A DNA stretch of 45,536 nt from a virus. Below, piece after piece: positions 30,787-38,639 of the stretch. A program made the translations under genes and the position numbers. The stretch spans positions 1 to 45,536 of IMG/VR virus record IMGVR_UViG_3300027857_000028. One strand, 5' to 3'. The notes beneath the pieces were generated by a model. That model was not told where the DNA came from and did no database searches. It saw nothing but the letters and a program-made list of their open reading frames with translations. Each line of letters starts with the position of its first letter. The stretch's first letter is position 1.

Positions 30787-31287
30787 ATGTTTCAGAATCA
30801 GGTTTACATCAACCCGGCCCAGGCGGTTCCCGGCGACTTCGCGTCGACCAACCCCGCAGTGTTCAAGCTGTCGGGCGCGGGCAAGTGCGTGGCGGACACC
30901 TCGGGCGTCAGCGTGGGCCGCTTCGCCGTGCTCAACACGACCGGCACCGTGACGTCCATTCCGGGCGCCGCACCGTCGCCGATCCAGCGCCTCGGTTTCG
31001 TGAACCGCGTGAACAACGCGCAGATCGTGACCTTCCTGGCCGAATCGGGTTACACCATCCAGCCGGGCCAGCCGGTGTCGCTGTTCGGCACGGGCGACTG
31101 GTTCGTGAATGCCGATGCGATCACGGGTTCGCCGACGCGCGGCGCTACGATCGCGTGGGACTTCACCACCGGTCTCATCAACATCGGCGCAGCCATCGCC
31201 GGCAACCTCATCGACACCGGTTACAAGCTGGTGAGCGAATCGGCGGCGGTCGGCCAGACCGTCATCATCAGCAATACGGGCGCATAA
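30787..31287 (+). CDS. Capsid decoration/cement protein (DUF2190-like)
   Basis: A 166-residue beta-rich protein between the DUF2213 protein and the major capsid protein, the usual place of decoration proteins. PAQAVPGDFASTNPAVFKL, GVSVGRFAVLNTTGTV and ESGYTIQPGQPVSLFGTGDW fit the structural cement type. It starts after AAAGGAAAACAACC. It would stabilise the capsid surface. Confidence 0.75.
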   Translation: MFQNQVYINPAQAVPGDFASTNPAVFKLSGAGKCVADTSGVSVGRFAVLNTTGTVTSIPGAAPSPIQRLGFVNRVNNAQIVTFLAESGYTIQPGQPVSLFGTGDWFVNADAITGSPTRGATIAWDFTTGLINIGAAIAGNLIDTGYKLVSESAAVGQTVIISNTGA

Positions 31288-31299
31288 GGGAAAACGACC

Positions 31300-32307
31300 A
31301 TGAAAGACTCTCAGCTTATCGCCCAGCTCGCCGCGCGCGGTGTCGTGCTGGCACCGGGCGTGACCGACATCTCGACCCCGTCCAGCCAGTACGCGATGGA
31401 CGCGGCGAGCCTGACCCCGACCTTGGTGGGCACCCCGAACGCGGGCATTCCGACGTTCCTGACCACCTACGTCGACCCGAAGGTGATCGAAGTCCTTGTG
31501 GCCCCGATGAAGGCCGCCGAGATTGTCGGCGAGTCCAAGAAGGGCGACTGGACCACGCTGACCGCTGCGTTCATCCAGGCCGAGCCGACCACGCGTGTTG
31601 CCACCTACGGCGACTATTCGTCGGATGGCACCAGCAACACGAACGTCAACTACCCGCAGCGCCAGTCTTACTTCTTCCAGACCTGGACCCGCTGGGGCGA
31701 GCGTGAACTGGCCATGGCCGGTGCGGGCCGTGTGGATTGGGCCGCCCAGCTCAACTACTCCAGCGCGCTCGGCATCGCCAAGTTCCTGAACTCGACCTAC
31801 CTGTTCGGCGTGGCTGGCCTGCAGAACTACGGCCTGACCAATGACCCGCGCCTGGTGGCACCGGTGGCGGCCCCGGTCAATTGGGCGACCGCAACGCCTG
31901 ACGCGATCTTCAACGATGTCGTGCGTATGTACAAGCAGCTGCAGACGCAGTCGTTGGGCATCATCGAACAGGAAGACGACCTGCGCCTGGCCCTGCCGCC
32001 GTCTGCCGCCGGCGACCTGAACAACGTCAACCAGTACGGCCTGTCGGCCGCCAAGCTGCTGAAAGACGCGTTCCCGAAGCTCAGCTTGGTCACCGTACCG
32101 GAGTACGACACGGCCGGCGGCCGTCTGGTGCAGTTGTGGTGCCCGGTCATCGAGGGCCAGGAAACGGCGACCTGTTCGTTCACCGAGAAGATGCGCGCGC
32201 ACGCGATCGAGCGTTACTCGTCCTACTACCGCCAGAAGAAGTCGGCGGGCACGTGGGGTGCCGTGATCTTCTGCCCGCTTGGTTGTGCTCAGACCCTCGG
32301 GGTCTAG
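31300..32307 (+). CDS. Major capsid protein (DUF2184 type)
   Basis: A 335-residue capsid protein. FLTTYVDPKVIEVLVAPMKA, SKKGDWTTLTAAFIQAEPTT, YPQRQSYFFQTWTRWGEREL and AKFLNSTYLFGVAGLQNYGL follow the DUF2184 family, an HK97-like fold. The C-terminus ends IFCPLGCAQTLGV. Strongly biased codon use (nearly all GC-ending codons) fits high expression and makes long open frames on the opposite strand. No N-terminal cleavage site is obvious. A terminator follows at 32354. Confidence 0.92.
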   Translation: MKDSQLIAQLAARGVVLAPGVTDISTPSSQYAMDAASLTPTLVGTPNAGIPTFLTTYVDPKVIEVLVAPMKAAEIVGESKKGDWTTLTAAFIQAEPTTRVATYGDYSSDGTSNTNVNYPQRQSYFFQTWTRWGERELAMAGAGRVDWAAQLNYSSALGIAKFLNSTYLFGVAGLQNYGLTNDPRLVAPVAAPVNWATATPDAIFNDVVRMYKQLQTQSLGIIEQEDDLRLALPPSAAGDLNNVNQYGLSAAKLLKDAFPKLSLVTVPEYDTAGGRLVQLWCPVIEGQETATCSFTEKMRAHAIERYSSYYRQKKSAGTWGAVIFCPLGCAQTLGV

Positions 32308-32353
32308 TTTTCACACTTAATTCACACCAATTAGCCAAAGGTGTGTTAGCATC

Positions 32354-32382
32354 AGCCCCACTCTAAACAAGTGGGGCTTTTG
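32354..32382 (+). terminator. Terminator after the major capsid gene
   Basis: Stem AGCCCCACT (32354-32362) and AGTGGGGCT (32370-32378) with a seven-base loop, then TTTTGTT. It ends just before the homing endonuclease ATG (32385). A smaller inverted repeat CACACC/GGTGTG lies upstream at about 32323-32345. Confidence 0.82.
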
Positions 32383-32384
32383 TT

Positions 32385-33314
32385 ATGGAACAGATTCATT
32401 TCGTCTATTTGCTGACATTTGCCAACGGCAAAGTGTACGTCGGCATGAGCAAGACCAACGCGCGCGGGCTGACTACGGATCGATACCGCCGCCACGCTTA
32501 CGACGCAAATACAGGCAAAGACTCACCCATCTACAATGCATGGCGCAAACACGGCGCGCCCGTGCGGACGATTCTGTCGACGCACACAACCCGTGACGAA
32601 GCCGCACTCGCAGAAATTGGCGCCATCCAAGCCCACGACAGCATGAGCCCCGCACGCGGTTACAACCTGCAGCCTGGCGGCCAGGGTCTCCACGCGCCGG
32701 TCGGTTCTGCTGTCTACGAACTGATGCGCGCTAAGGTGTGGAACAACCCCGAGCGCCGCCGCAAGTCATCCGAAGCACTGAAAGGCAAGCCGTTGCCGGA
32801 AAGCGTACAGGCGGCCCACGCCGTTTGGCGCGTCACCCCCGAGGCTAAAGCGCAGTTCGCTGAAATCGCCAAGCGGCCCGAACGAAATGCAAAGGTGGCC
32901 GCAAGCACGAGGGCGCGGCACGACGCAGGGTTCTACGCACCGATGCATGTAGCGCAGCGTGGTCGCGGCGACATACGAACATCTGAAGGGCACGCTCGCA
33001 ACGCCGCCAAGCGCAAGGCGTTCTTGGCCACACCGGAAGGCAAAGCCGCATCGCGCAAGGGAATGAACAACATGCGCGCCAATCCCGAGAACGAAGCCAA
33101 GCGGCTCGCTGGTTTGAGCACCTTCCTGCACTCAGACAGCAACAGGGCACATTGCGAAGCCATGGCGGCCAAGTCGCGTAAGCCGGTCAAGGATCTAGCT
33201 ACGGGACACGTGTACGACTCACGACAGGCGGCAGCCCGCGCGTTCGGCGTGACGGGGCCGACTGTCGGGCACTGGGTCAAACAGGGGAAATTCGCGTATA
33301 TTGAGGCCGTTTGA
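32385..33314 (+). CDS. GIY-YIG homing endonuclease
   Basis: A 309-residue free-standing homing nuclease. The catalytic domain starts at once (FVYLLTFANGKVYVGMSKT, with the GIY-YIG strands as VYL/VYVG). It continues with DRYRRHAYDA (catalytic Arg) and EAALAEIGAI (catalytic Glu, near residue 75). The middle (WNNPERRRKSSEALKGKPLP) is a NUMOD3-like DNA-binding stretch, repeated loosely downstream. The C-terminus KPVKDLATGHVYDSRQAAAR then FGVTGPTVGHWVKQG is an IENR1/NUMOD1-type HTH. It is inserted after the major capsid gene and bracketed by terminators. The likely target is an uninterrupted capsid downstream region in related phages. Translation may be limited by the hairpin just before the start. 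Confidence 0.9.
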   Translation: MEQIHFVYLLTFANGKVYVGMSKTNARGLTTDRYRRHAYDANTGKDSPIYNAWRKHGAPVRTILSTHTTRDEAALAEIGAIQAHDSMSPARGYNLQPGGQGLHAPVGSAVYELMRAKVWNNPERRRKSSEALKGKPLPESVQAAHAVWRVTPEAKAQFAEIAKRPERNAKVAASTRARHDAGFYAPMHVAQRGRGDIRTSEGHARNAAKRKAFLATPEGKAASRKGMNNMRANPENEAKRLAGLSTFLHSDSNRAHCEAMAAKSRKPVKDLATGHVYDSRQAAARAFGVTGPTVGHWVKQGKFAYIEAV

Positions 33315-33353
33315 GACCTCCGGCGGAGTGGGCGCCGCCGCAGCTCGAACAGG

Positions 33354-33380
33354 AAGGCCGCCGCAAGGCGGCCTTTCTTT
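33354..33380. terminator. Terminator after the homing endonuclease
   Basis: Stem AAGGCCGCC (33354-33362) and GGCGGCCTT (33367-33375), loop GCAA, followed by TCTTT. It lies between the rightward endonuclease and the leftward islet, so it may serve both, more strongly rightward. Confidence 0.8.
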
Positions 33381-33606
33381 ATGTCGGCTTGTGCCACTCG
33401 TTCATCAATACACGTGCCCTATCTAGTGTTGACGAAATCCGGCGGTGTTGTAGCGCCGTCGACCGCTGGTGCACGCAACTGTAGACACTGCAGCGGCGCT
33501 TCCAGGCGTAGTAGGCGGCGCTCGCCACATGTCCCCAGCCCAGCCAACGGCCGTCGCTGCAGTACCAGATGCCGCCGGCCCCGCGATAAATGTGCGGCTT
33601 GTTCAT
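33379..33606 (-). CDS. Hypothetical protein, 75 aa (leftward islet)
   Basis: Begins MNKPHIYRGAGGIWYCSDGR and continues WLGWGHVASAAYYAWKRR, a short Trp/Tyr-rich domain seen in small phage proteins of unknown role. ATG 33606 overlaps the upstream stop (ATGA). It is the last gene of the 33.4-34.65 kb islet. Confidence 0.6.
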   Translation of the reverse strand: MNKPHIYRGAGGIWYCSDGRWLGWGHVASAAYYAWKRRCSVYSCVHQRSTALQHRRISSTLDRARVLMNEWHKPT

Positions 33607-33983
33607 AACTGCGGCCACTTCACGCGACGCAGCACACCGTGGCGTGCCGCGATTTCGTCAAGTGCGGCACCTGATGCTATGCGAACGTCATCGGCATCTT
33701 TGCTCAGCCAGTGGGCACGGCTCATTCTAAGCAAGCGGTCACGCAGACTGGCGTCACTTTCAATTTCGGGCCCCGAACGCTTCGCTGTGGCCGCGGCCAG
33801 ATCCGCTTCAAGCTTGGCTATATGGTCGAGCATGCCGACCAACCACGAATCCGGATGCAGGCTCACGCTACCGTTTCGCATATACATCAGGTGCAGGCCG
33901 TCGGCGGTGCGGCCGAAGCCGACGTCACCGCGGCCATAGTGTCGAATCATCGGCAGGGATGGGTTGAGCTGCGTCGCGCTCAC
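33603..33983 (-). CDS. Hypothetical protein, 126 aa (leftward islet)
   Basis: GTG 33983 follows AGGAGATTTATTC and overlaps the stop of the small Cys gene (GTGA). The protein has a beta-rich start (HYGRGDVGFGRTADGLHLMY), a coiled segment (MLDHIAKLEADLAAATAKRS) and a basic helical end. No family recognised. An earlier ATG at 34004 is less likely because it lacks a ribosome binding site. Confidence 0.55.
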   Translation of the reverse strand: MSATQLNPSLPMIRHYGRGDVGFGRTADGLHLMYMRNGSVSLHPDSWLVGMLDHIAKLEADLAAATAKRSGPEIESDASLRDRLLRMSRAHWLSKDADDVRIASGAALDEIAARHGVLRRVKWPQL

Positions 33984-34153
33984 GAATAAATCTCCTGGCC
34001 ACATTCATCGCAGTATTGCGGCGTAACGCTGTCAGCCGCTTCGACAGCCGCGATTAAACGTTTGCGCACACTGATCAGAAGGGGCGTCTGCGATTCGCTG
34101 TCGAGCAGCCGCAGAAATTCTTCGTCAGTCAGGTTGTCATACGGCGTGTACAT
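33980..34153 (-). CDS. Small protein with C-terminal C-x-x-C, 57 aa (leftward islet)
   Basis: ATG 34153 follows AAAGGAGACCT, a strong ribosome binding site. The protein is MYTPYDNLTDEEFLRLLDSE at its start and ends QYCDECGQEIYS, with one Cys pair. The helix and Cys knuckle could bind zinc. Its stop overlaps the next GTG. No family recognised. Confidence 0.6.
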   Translation of the reverse strand: MYTPYDNLTDEEFLRLLDSESQTPLLISVRKRLIAAVEAADSVTPQYCDECGQEIYS

Positions 34154-34234
34154 AGGTCTCCTTTGGTTCAGGCCGGAAGCGCACCGACTGGCGCGCTTGG
34201 CAGGCTTTGCGGCGGCAGCGGCAGGGCCAAGACA

Positions 34235-34435
34235 TCAGTCAACATCCGGTTCGGCAATGGCTTGCAGTGCCTGCCACCAAGCGCGTAACCGACGGTTTTC
34301 CTTGCGTGCAGCGCCAAGCTTGGTCTCCAACAGCACGCGCTGCCGGCGCAGTTCGACAAGCTGGGCGCTCTGACACGCCACGTATTCGCGTAGCGAATCA
34401 ATTTCGGCGCGTAGCTGGGCGGCGGAACGGGTCAC
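34235..34435 (-). CDS. Small coiled-coil protein, 66 aa (leftward islet)
   Basis: GTG 34435 overlaps the upstream stop (GTGA). The protein is one long amphipathic helix (LRAEIDSLREYVACQSAQLV then ELRRQRVLLETKLGAARKEN) ending in a Trp pair, so a dimeric coiled coil is likely. A competing open frame on the same strand (34401-34168) is Arg/Leu-rich and judged a shadow. Bases 34154-34234 hold no gene. Confidence 0.55.
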   Translation of the reverse strand: MTRSAAQLRAEIDSLREYVACQSAQLVELRRQRVLLETKLGAARKENRRLRAWWQALQAIAEPDVD

Positions 34436-34650
34436 GACTTTGTCCGCTTAACGAGACGTTCCATACCGCGACCAATGGTCACTTGGTTGTCGACGTGCTC
34501 AACTCGCTGCCCTAGAAAAGTGTGGTAGCTGGCAAATTCCACTCGCATCACACAGCCTGCGCTACTGGTTGTCGTGTAGATGTCAAACACTTTGCAATGT
34601 CTGCCGTTGTGGTCCAACCATTCAGTACCTACGCGAGGGCGGTAATCCAT
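34432..34650 (-). CDS. Small SH3-like hypothetical protein, 72 aa (leftward islet)
   Basis: Begins MDYRPRVGTEWLDHNGRHCK, then VFDIYTTTSSAGCVMRVEFA, a short beta barrel like the two small barrel proteins next to the primase. ATG 34650 has GGAGACAAAGCT upstream. It heads the leftward islet from a near-consensus promoter. Function unknown. Confidence 0.6.
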   Translation of the reverse strand: MDYRPRVGTEWLDHNGRHCKVFDIYTTTSSAGCVMRVEFASYHTFLGQRVEHVDNQVTIGRGMERLVKRTKS

Positions 34651-34677
34651 AGCTTTGTCTCCGGTGGTGTGGAAGCG

Positions 34678-34706
34678 ATATTAGGCGCATCTCACGGTGT
34701 TGTCAA
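34678..34706 (-). promoter_or_regulatory. Strong sigma70-like promoter of the 33.4-34.65 kb islet
   Basis: On the minus strand TTGACA (34706-34701), 17-bp spacer, TAATAT (34683-34678), the best match to consensus in the window. A leader with CCACACCACCGGAG follows before ATG 34650. Confidence 0.8.
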
Positions 34707-34731
34707 CAACTATTTTAGGCCGGTTTTGTTT

Positions 34732-34739
34732 GGTATGCT
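34732..34739 (+). promoter_or_regulatory. Possible extended -10 promoter for the connector genes
   Basis: TGGTATGCT at 34731-34739 fits an extended -10 (TG-n-TATnnT) with no clear -35. It lies 40 bases ahead of ATG 34782 and faces away from the islet promoter. Confidence 0.35.
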
Positions 34740-34781
34740 GACCGCGCGATTCCACCCCATTCAACCCACTGGAGCCCACCC

Positions 34782-35156
34782 ATGGCTAACGTCAAACGTT
34801 CCGCAAAGACCGTCTCCATCGCCTGCAAATTGCCGCAGGGCCTGACCATTCATCTGACCGGTCAGCGTGAACCGGTGCAACTGCACGGCGCCAACTCGCA
34901 TTTCAACATTGCCGGCCATGGCATCACGCAGAACGTTCCGGTCGAAACTTGGGAAGCCATCCAGAAGCAGCACGCGCATGCGCTGTGGCTCAAGAACGGC
35001 TTCGTGTTCGCCAACAGCGACGGGGATGATCTGCAGGAAGAAGCCAGCGACAAGAAAGCATTGCGCAACGGCTTCGAGCCTATCGATCCGAACAGCCCCG
35101 ATAACCGCGGCATGATCCAGCCGGAAGGTAAGCAAGATCCGGGCGAAAAGGCGTAA
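34782..35156 (+). CDS. Hypothetical head-region protein, 124 aa
   Basis: Begins MANVKRSAKTVSIACKLPQG and has a beta-rich front (GLTIHLTGQREPVQLHG) and a helical middle (VETWEAIQKQHAHALWLKNG). The disordered acidic tail ends DPGEKA. Proteins of this kind regularly lie between capsid and connector genes in this phage type. Their role is unknown; a small structural or connector-associated protein is likely. Confidence 0.6.
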   Translation: MANVKRSAKTVSIACKLPQGLTIHLTGQREPVQLHGANSHFNIAGHGITQNVPVETWEAIQKQHAHALWLKNGFVFANSDGDDLQEEASDKKALRNGFEPIDPNSPDNRGMIQPEGKQDPGEKA

Positions 35157-35159
35157 TCC

Positions 35160-35630
35160 GTGGCAATCGTCGTCTTCGATCCCGTCGCCTTCGCGGCTGC
35201 TTATCCCGAGTTCGCCTCGGTGTCGACGGGGCGGACGACAGCCATGTTTACGCTGGCCGAGCAGAGCATCCTCGACAACACGGACAACTCGCCCGTGATG
35301 GATGTCAACTTTCGGACCCAGTTGTTCTACATGCTAGTGGCGCATTTGCTCACCCTATTGGGCGGTGCGCCAACCGTGCCGACCAATACGCCTCCGGGGC
35401 GTATCTCGACCGCAACGGAAGGCATAGTCACGGCTGCGTTTGAATACATCCTGCCGCCGGGCTCCGCCATGGCGCCTTGGTTCATACAAACCAAATACGG
35501 CGCAATGTACTGGACCATGACCGCGCCGTTCCGCTCGTTGCTGTATGCCGTCAACGGCGGCAGCGGAATTGGGTTCGCCATCGCTTACGGCGCGGCACCG
35601 TTCAACGTACCTGAAGGTTCGTTCCCGTGA
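35160..35630 (+). CDS. Head-tail connector (DUF4054 type)
   Basis: A 156-residue protein starting at GTG 35160. FDPVAFAAAYPEFASVSTGR then FRTQLFYMLVAHLLTLLGGA and the end PFNVPEGSFP follow the DUF4054 connectors, helical proteins that join portal and tail. The end overlaps the next GTG by four bases. Confidence 0.8.
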   Translation: MAIVVFDPVAFAAAYPEFASVSTGRTTAMFTLAEQSILDNTDNSPVMDVNFRTQLFYMLVAHLLTLLGGAPTVPTNTPPGRISTATEGIVTAAFEYILPPGSAMAPWFIQTKYGAMYWTMTAPFRSLLYAVNGGSGIGFAIAYGAAPFNVPEGSFP

Positions 35631-36112
35631 GCGTACGTCGTCGCGGCTTGCATCTACCTGCGCACATGGCCGAGTTGTTCAAGCCGGGCGTCGTGCGGGC
35701 AGGCGTACTCAGCGGCGCGACCTATCCTGCGGCTAACCTCACGAATGCTGCCACCGGTGAGGTCGTGCCTGATCCTCGTGCCGGCATGCCGGTTGCGGTC
35801 ATCGCAGCTGCGCTCGAATACGGCGAAGGACAGAATCATCCCCGGCCCTTCATGGCTACCACTGCCGCTAAGCAAGGCGACACCTGGGCGCATGCGTTCG
35901 TCACATTGCTCAAGCAAGGCTCCGGCGCCAAGCATGCGTTGGTGACGACTGGGCAAGTCATGAAAGAGGACATACAAGCTACCGTGCTGGATTGGCCGGC
36001 GGACAACGCACCGTCATGGGTCGATTTCAAAGGGTTCGATCACGGCTTAGTGCTTTCCGGGCACCTATCACGCTCGATCGATTCGGAGACGATCATGGCG
36101 GGAGGCGGCTGA
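35627..36112 (+). CDS. Head-tail/neck protein (gp10-like tail completion)
   Basis: A 161-residue protein. VAVIAAALEYGEGQNHPRPF then MATTAAKQGDTWAHAFVTLL resembles the core of HK97 gp10-like head-closure/tail-completion proteins, including the YGx(6)RPF element. GTG 35627 overlaps the DUF4054 gene. Role inferred from this motif and position. Confidence 0.65.
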   Translation: MSVRRRGLHLPAHMAELFKPGVVRAGVLSGATYPAANLTNAATGEVVPDPRAGMPVAVIAAALEYGEGQNHPRPFMATTAAKQGDTWAHAFVTLLKQGSGAKHALVTTGQVMKEDIQATVLDWPADNAPSWVDFKGFDHGLVLSGHLSRSIDSETIMAGGG

Positions 36113-36113
36113 C

Positions 36114-36545
36114 GTGGGCTTTAATCTCGACATGCACGGTATCGTGCGCGGGGCCATCACGTCCGTGAATGACGACGTGCCTGCTACGTGGTACAGCTCC
36201 ACGGGCTATACCAACAATCAAGGCATTCTGACGCCGACATTCACCACATTACCCGTTACGGTGCAGGTGCAAGCGAAAAGCCATAGCGGCCTGATACATG
36301 ATCGCGCGTTGAATTACGCCACCGATTTCACGACGATCTATGCATTCGGCAATATGGGCGATCTTAACCGCCCCGACGAACAAGGCGGCGATATCCTCAA
36401 CATTAGCGGCAAGTGGTGGTACATCACTCGCGTGAATGAGTGGTGGCCCACCTGGTGCAGCGTGGAAGTGTCGCGGCAGGTCAATGCGACCACGCTGGCG
36501 CAGCTGCAAGCGTTGATCGCTAACGGCTCGGTGCCTGCGCCATGA
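36114..36545 (+). CDS. Neck/tail-completion-region protein, 143 aa
   Basis: GTG start at 36114. The beta-rich protein (TLPVTVQVQAKSHSGLIHDR, then FTTIYAFGNMGDLNRPDEQG and KWWYITRVNEWWPTWCSVEV) resembles uncharacterised proteins between connector and sheath in simple myoviruses. Probably a neck or stopper component. Its stop overlaps the next ATG. Confidence 0.6.
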   Translation: MGFNLDMHGIVRGAITSVNDDVPATWYSSTGYTNNQGILTPTFTTLPVTVQVQAKSHSGLIHDRALNYATDFTTIYAFGNMGDLNRPDEQGGDILNISGKWWYITRVNEWWPTWCSVEVSRQVNATTLAQLQALIANGSVPAP

Positions 36546-37078
36546 GTGCGACAATTCTGCCTTCGCCGACCGAAGACGTCATCTTCAATGGAGTATGGAA
36601 ATTCCTTGCGTTGCTGCTATCGCCGACGGATCAGCTCAATCTGTCCAAAAGCAACCAGAACATGACGGCGACGCCGGTTGGCACCTATGCGGTGATTCAA
36701 CCCGGCATTGCAATGCGCCAGAACCAAGGCGTTCGTACTTATGACGCGGTGAACCTACTGCAGAACGTGGAACGCTCCACGACGTACTGCTACCAGGTGG
36801 ATTGCTATGGCCCGTTGGCAGCCGATTGGGCCAATACGTTCGCCATCGCTTGGCGGTCCTTGTGGGGCTGCGACAACAATCCCGCGCCGACTGTCTTCAC
36901 GCCGCTTTACGCCGATGAGCCCGTACAGCTTAACTTCGCCAACGGCGAACAAATGTACGAACAGCGGTTCATGATCAAGCTGTACGCCCAGGTTAACACC
37001 GTCGTCGGCTTGCCGCAGGACTTCTTCACCAACGTACCCCCGACAACGCTTATTGTGGCGGACGACTTGCCGCCTTGA
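36542..37078 (+). CDS. Neck/tail terminator-like protein (LIC_12616-like)
   Basis: A 178-residue protein directly before the sheath gene. The middle YAVIQPGIAMRQNQGVRTYD then CYQVDCYGPLAADWANTFAI fits phage tail terminator-type proteins that cap the tail tube (QVDCYG motif). Assignment by eye and position. Confidence 0.65.
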   Translation: MSATILPSPTEDVIFNGVWKFLALLLSPTDQLNLSKSNQNMTATPVGTYAVIQPGIAMRQNQGVRTYDAVNLLQNVERSTTYCYQVDCYGPLAADWANTFAIAWRSLWGCDNNPAPTVFTPLYADEPVQLNFANGEQMYEQRFMIKLYAQVNTVVGLPQDFFTNVPPTTLIVADDLPP

Positions 37079-37080
37079 TT

Positions 37081-37091
37081 TGCTATAGAAT
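37081..37091 (+). promoter_or_regulatory. Possible extended -10 before the sheath gene
   Basis: TGCTATAGAAT (37081-37091) has the TG-n-TATAGA form without a clear -35. A similar GGTAGAATCC string precedes the gpJ-like gene (about 13709). It would boost sheath and tube expression. Confidence 0.3.
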
Positions 37092-37142
37092 CCACCAGCG
37101 AGCAACGTATCGCTGATTCGACCCCATCAGGAGCCATGTCCC

Positions 37143-38630
37143 GTGACTATCCCTATTAGCAAGAAAGTGCAGGTGCTGCCGGGTGTCGTCCCGGGTGGCG
37201 GTGCGGTTTCCAGCCAGAACGGCCTGGTGGTGACGCAAGATCCTTCCGTGCCGCCCGGGCAAGTGCTCGACCTGACCAGCGCGCTAGCTGTCTCGAACTG
37301 GTTCGGTCCGAACGCTCCCGAAACCACTTTGGCCAACAACTACTTCCCGGGCATCGTCAACGGCGGCCAGCTTCCCTACGATTTGAAATTCGTGGGCTAT
37401 GCCGTTACGGCCGCGCCAGCGGGCGTCTACGGCGCATCGACTGCGAACCTGACCTTGGCGGCCCTGCAGTCGCTCAGCGGCACGCTGATCGTGACCACGG
37501 CGGCCCTGCACACGTCCAGCACGATCAGCTTGGCCGCAGCGACCAGCTTCGCCAATGCGGCCACGATCATGCAGGCGGCTTTCACATCGCCTGACTTCAC
37601 GATTGCCTATGACTCACAGCGTCAGCGCTTCACGTTGACCACGACCGCAACAGGCCCGACTGCAACCTGTTCGCCTGTCACCGGTACGTTGGCCACTGCG
37701 GTGGGTTTTTCCGCAGGTGCTGGGGCATTCAACCAAGCGACCGGCGCGGTCGCCGATACGCCCGCGTCGGTCATGAACCGCGCTATCAGTCAAACGACCA
37801 ACTGGATGACCTTCACGACCAGCTATGCGGCCGTCATTGCAGACCGACTGGCCTATGCCGCATGGAACAGCGGGCAAAACTTTCAGTACGCCTATATGGC
37901 GTGGGACACCGAAGCTGCATCGATCGTGGCAAATAATCCTGCCTCGTTCGGCGCACAAGTGTTCGCGCAACCCTATCAGGGCACCGCGCCGATTTATGGT
38001 GGCGTGGACACAGCAGGCGCCTCGATGGGCTGGGCCGCGTCGGTCAACTTCAGCGTACAGAATGGCCGCACGAACTACGACTCGCGCCAGTTCGTTGCCG
38101 GCACCGCGGCCACAGTCACGGATGCGCCGACCGCTGCGGCCCTCGACTCGAACCATTACAGCTACATCGGCGCGTTCGCCAATGCCGCAAACAGCTATAC
38201 GACAGCGGTAAATGGTTTCCTGTCGGGGTCGTTCCTGTGGCTCGATACCTACATCGACCAGATATATCTGAACCGGCAGATTCAGTTGTCGCTCTACAAC
38301 GCGCTGTTGGCTTACAACTCGATTCCGTATAACCAGGACGGCTACACCGAGCTTTACCGCGCAGTGGCCGACGTGGCGAACCAGGGTGTCACCTCCGGCA
38401 TCATCCGCACGGGCGTCACCTTGTCGCAGAGTCAGGCACAACAGGTCGACGCGCAAGCCGGGCGAACCATCTCCACGACCTTGCAGACGCAGGGCTGGTA
38501 TTGCCTTTTCGGCGATCCAGCTAACGTCGCGCAGGCCCGTCAGAACCGCACGAGCCCCAGTGCGAAATTCTGGTACACCGATGGCGGTTCGATTCAGCAG
38601 ATCACCATCAACTCTACCGCAGTTATCTAA
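37143..38630 (+). CDS. Tail sheath protein (DUF3383 type)
   Basis: A 495-residue sheath protein, the contractile shell of the tail. GTG 37143. VLDLTSALAVSNWFGPNAPE and ANNYFPGIVNGGQLPYDLKF at the front, RLAYAAWNSGQNFQYAYMAW in the middle, and LDTYIDQIYLNRQIQLSLYN near the C-terminus follow the DUF3383 family. It shows the phage has a contractile tail. Confidence 0.9.
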   Translation: MTIPISKKVQVLPGVVPGGGAVSSQNGLVVTQDPSVPPGQVLDLTSALAVSNWFGPNAPETTLANNYFPGIVNGGQLPYDLKFVGYAVTAAPAGVYGASTANLTLAALQSLSGTLIVTTAALHTSSTISLAAATSFANAATIMQAAFTSPDFTIAYDSQRQRFTLTTTATGPTATCSPVTGTLATAVGFSAGAGAFNQATGAVADTPASVMNRAISQTTNWMTFTTSYAAVIADRLAYAAWNSGQNFQYAYMAWDTEAASIVANNPASFGAQVFAQPYQGTAPIYGGVDTAGASMGWAASVNFSVQNGRTNYDSRQFVAGTAATVTDAPTAAALDSNHYSYIGAFANAANSYTTAVNGFLSGSFLWLDTYIDQIYLNRQIQLSLYNALLAYNSIPYNQDGYTELYRAVADVANQGVTSGIIRTGVTLSQSQAQQVDAQAGRTISTTLQTQGWYCLFGDPANVAQARQNRTSPSAKFWYTDGGSIQQITINSTAVI

Positions 38631-38639
38631 GGAACCGAC

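Noticed and set aside
30636-31706. 356-codon plus-strand frame
   Set aside because: Out-of-frame reading across the DUF2213, decoration and capsid genes; Arg/Gly/Pro-rich and crosses two real gene borders.
29944-32202. 752-codon open frame on the minus strand
   Set aside because: It is antisense to the DUF2213, decoration and capsid genes. The strong GC-ending codon bias there removes stops from the opposite strand; the translation is His/Arg/Gly-rich with no known motif.
34168-34401. Alternative leftward frame over the coiled-coil gene
   Set aside because: It begins with a poor site and gives an Arg/Leu/Pro-rich product, whereas the other frame starts by GTGA overlap and forms a clean coiled coil.
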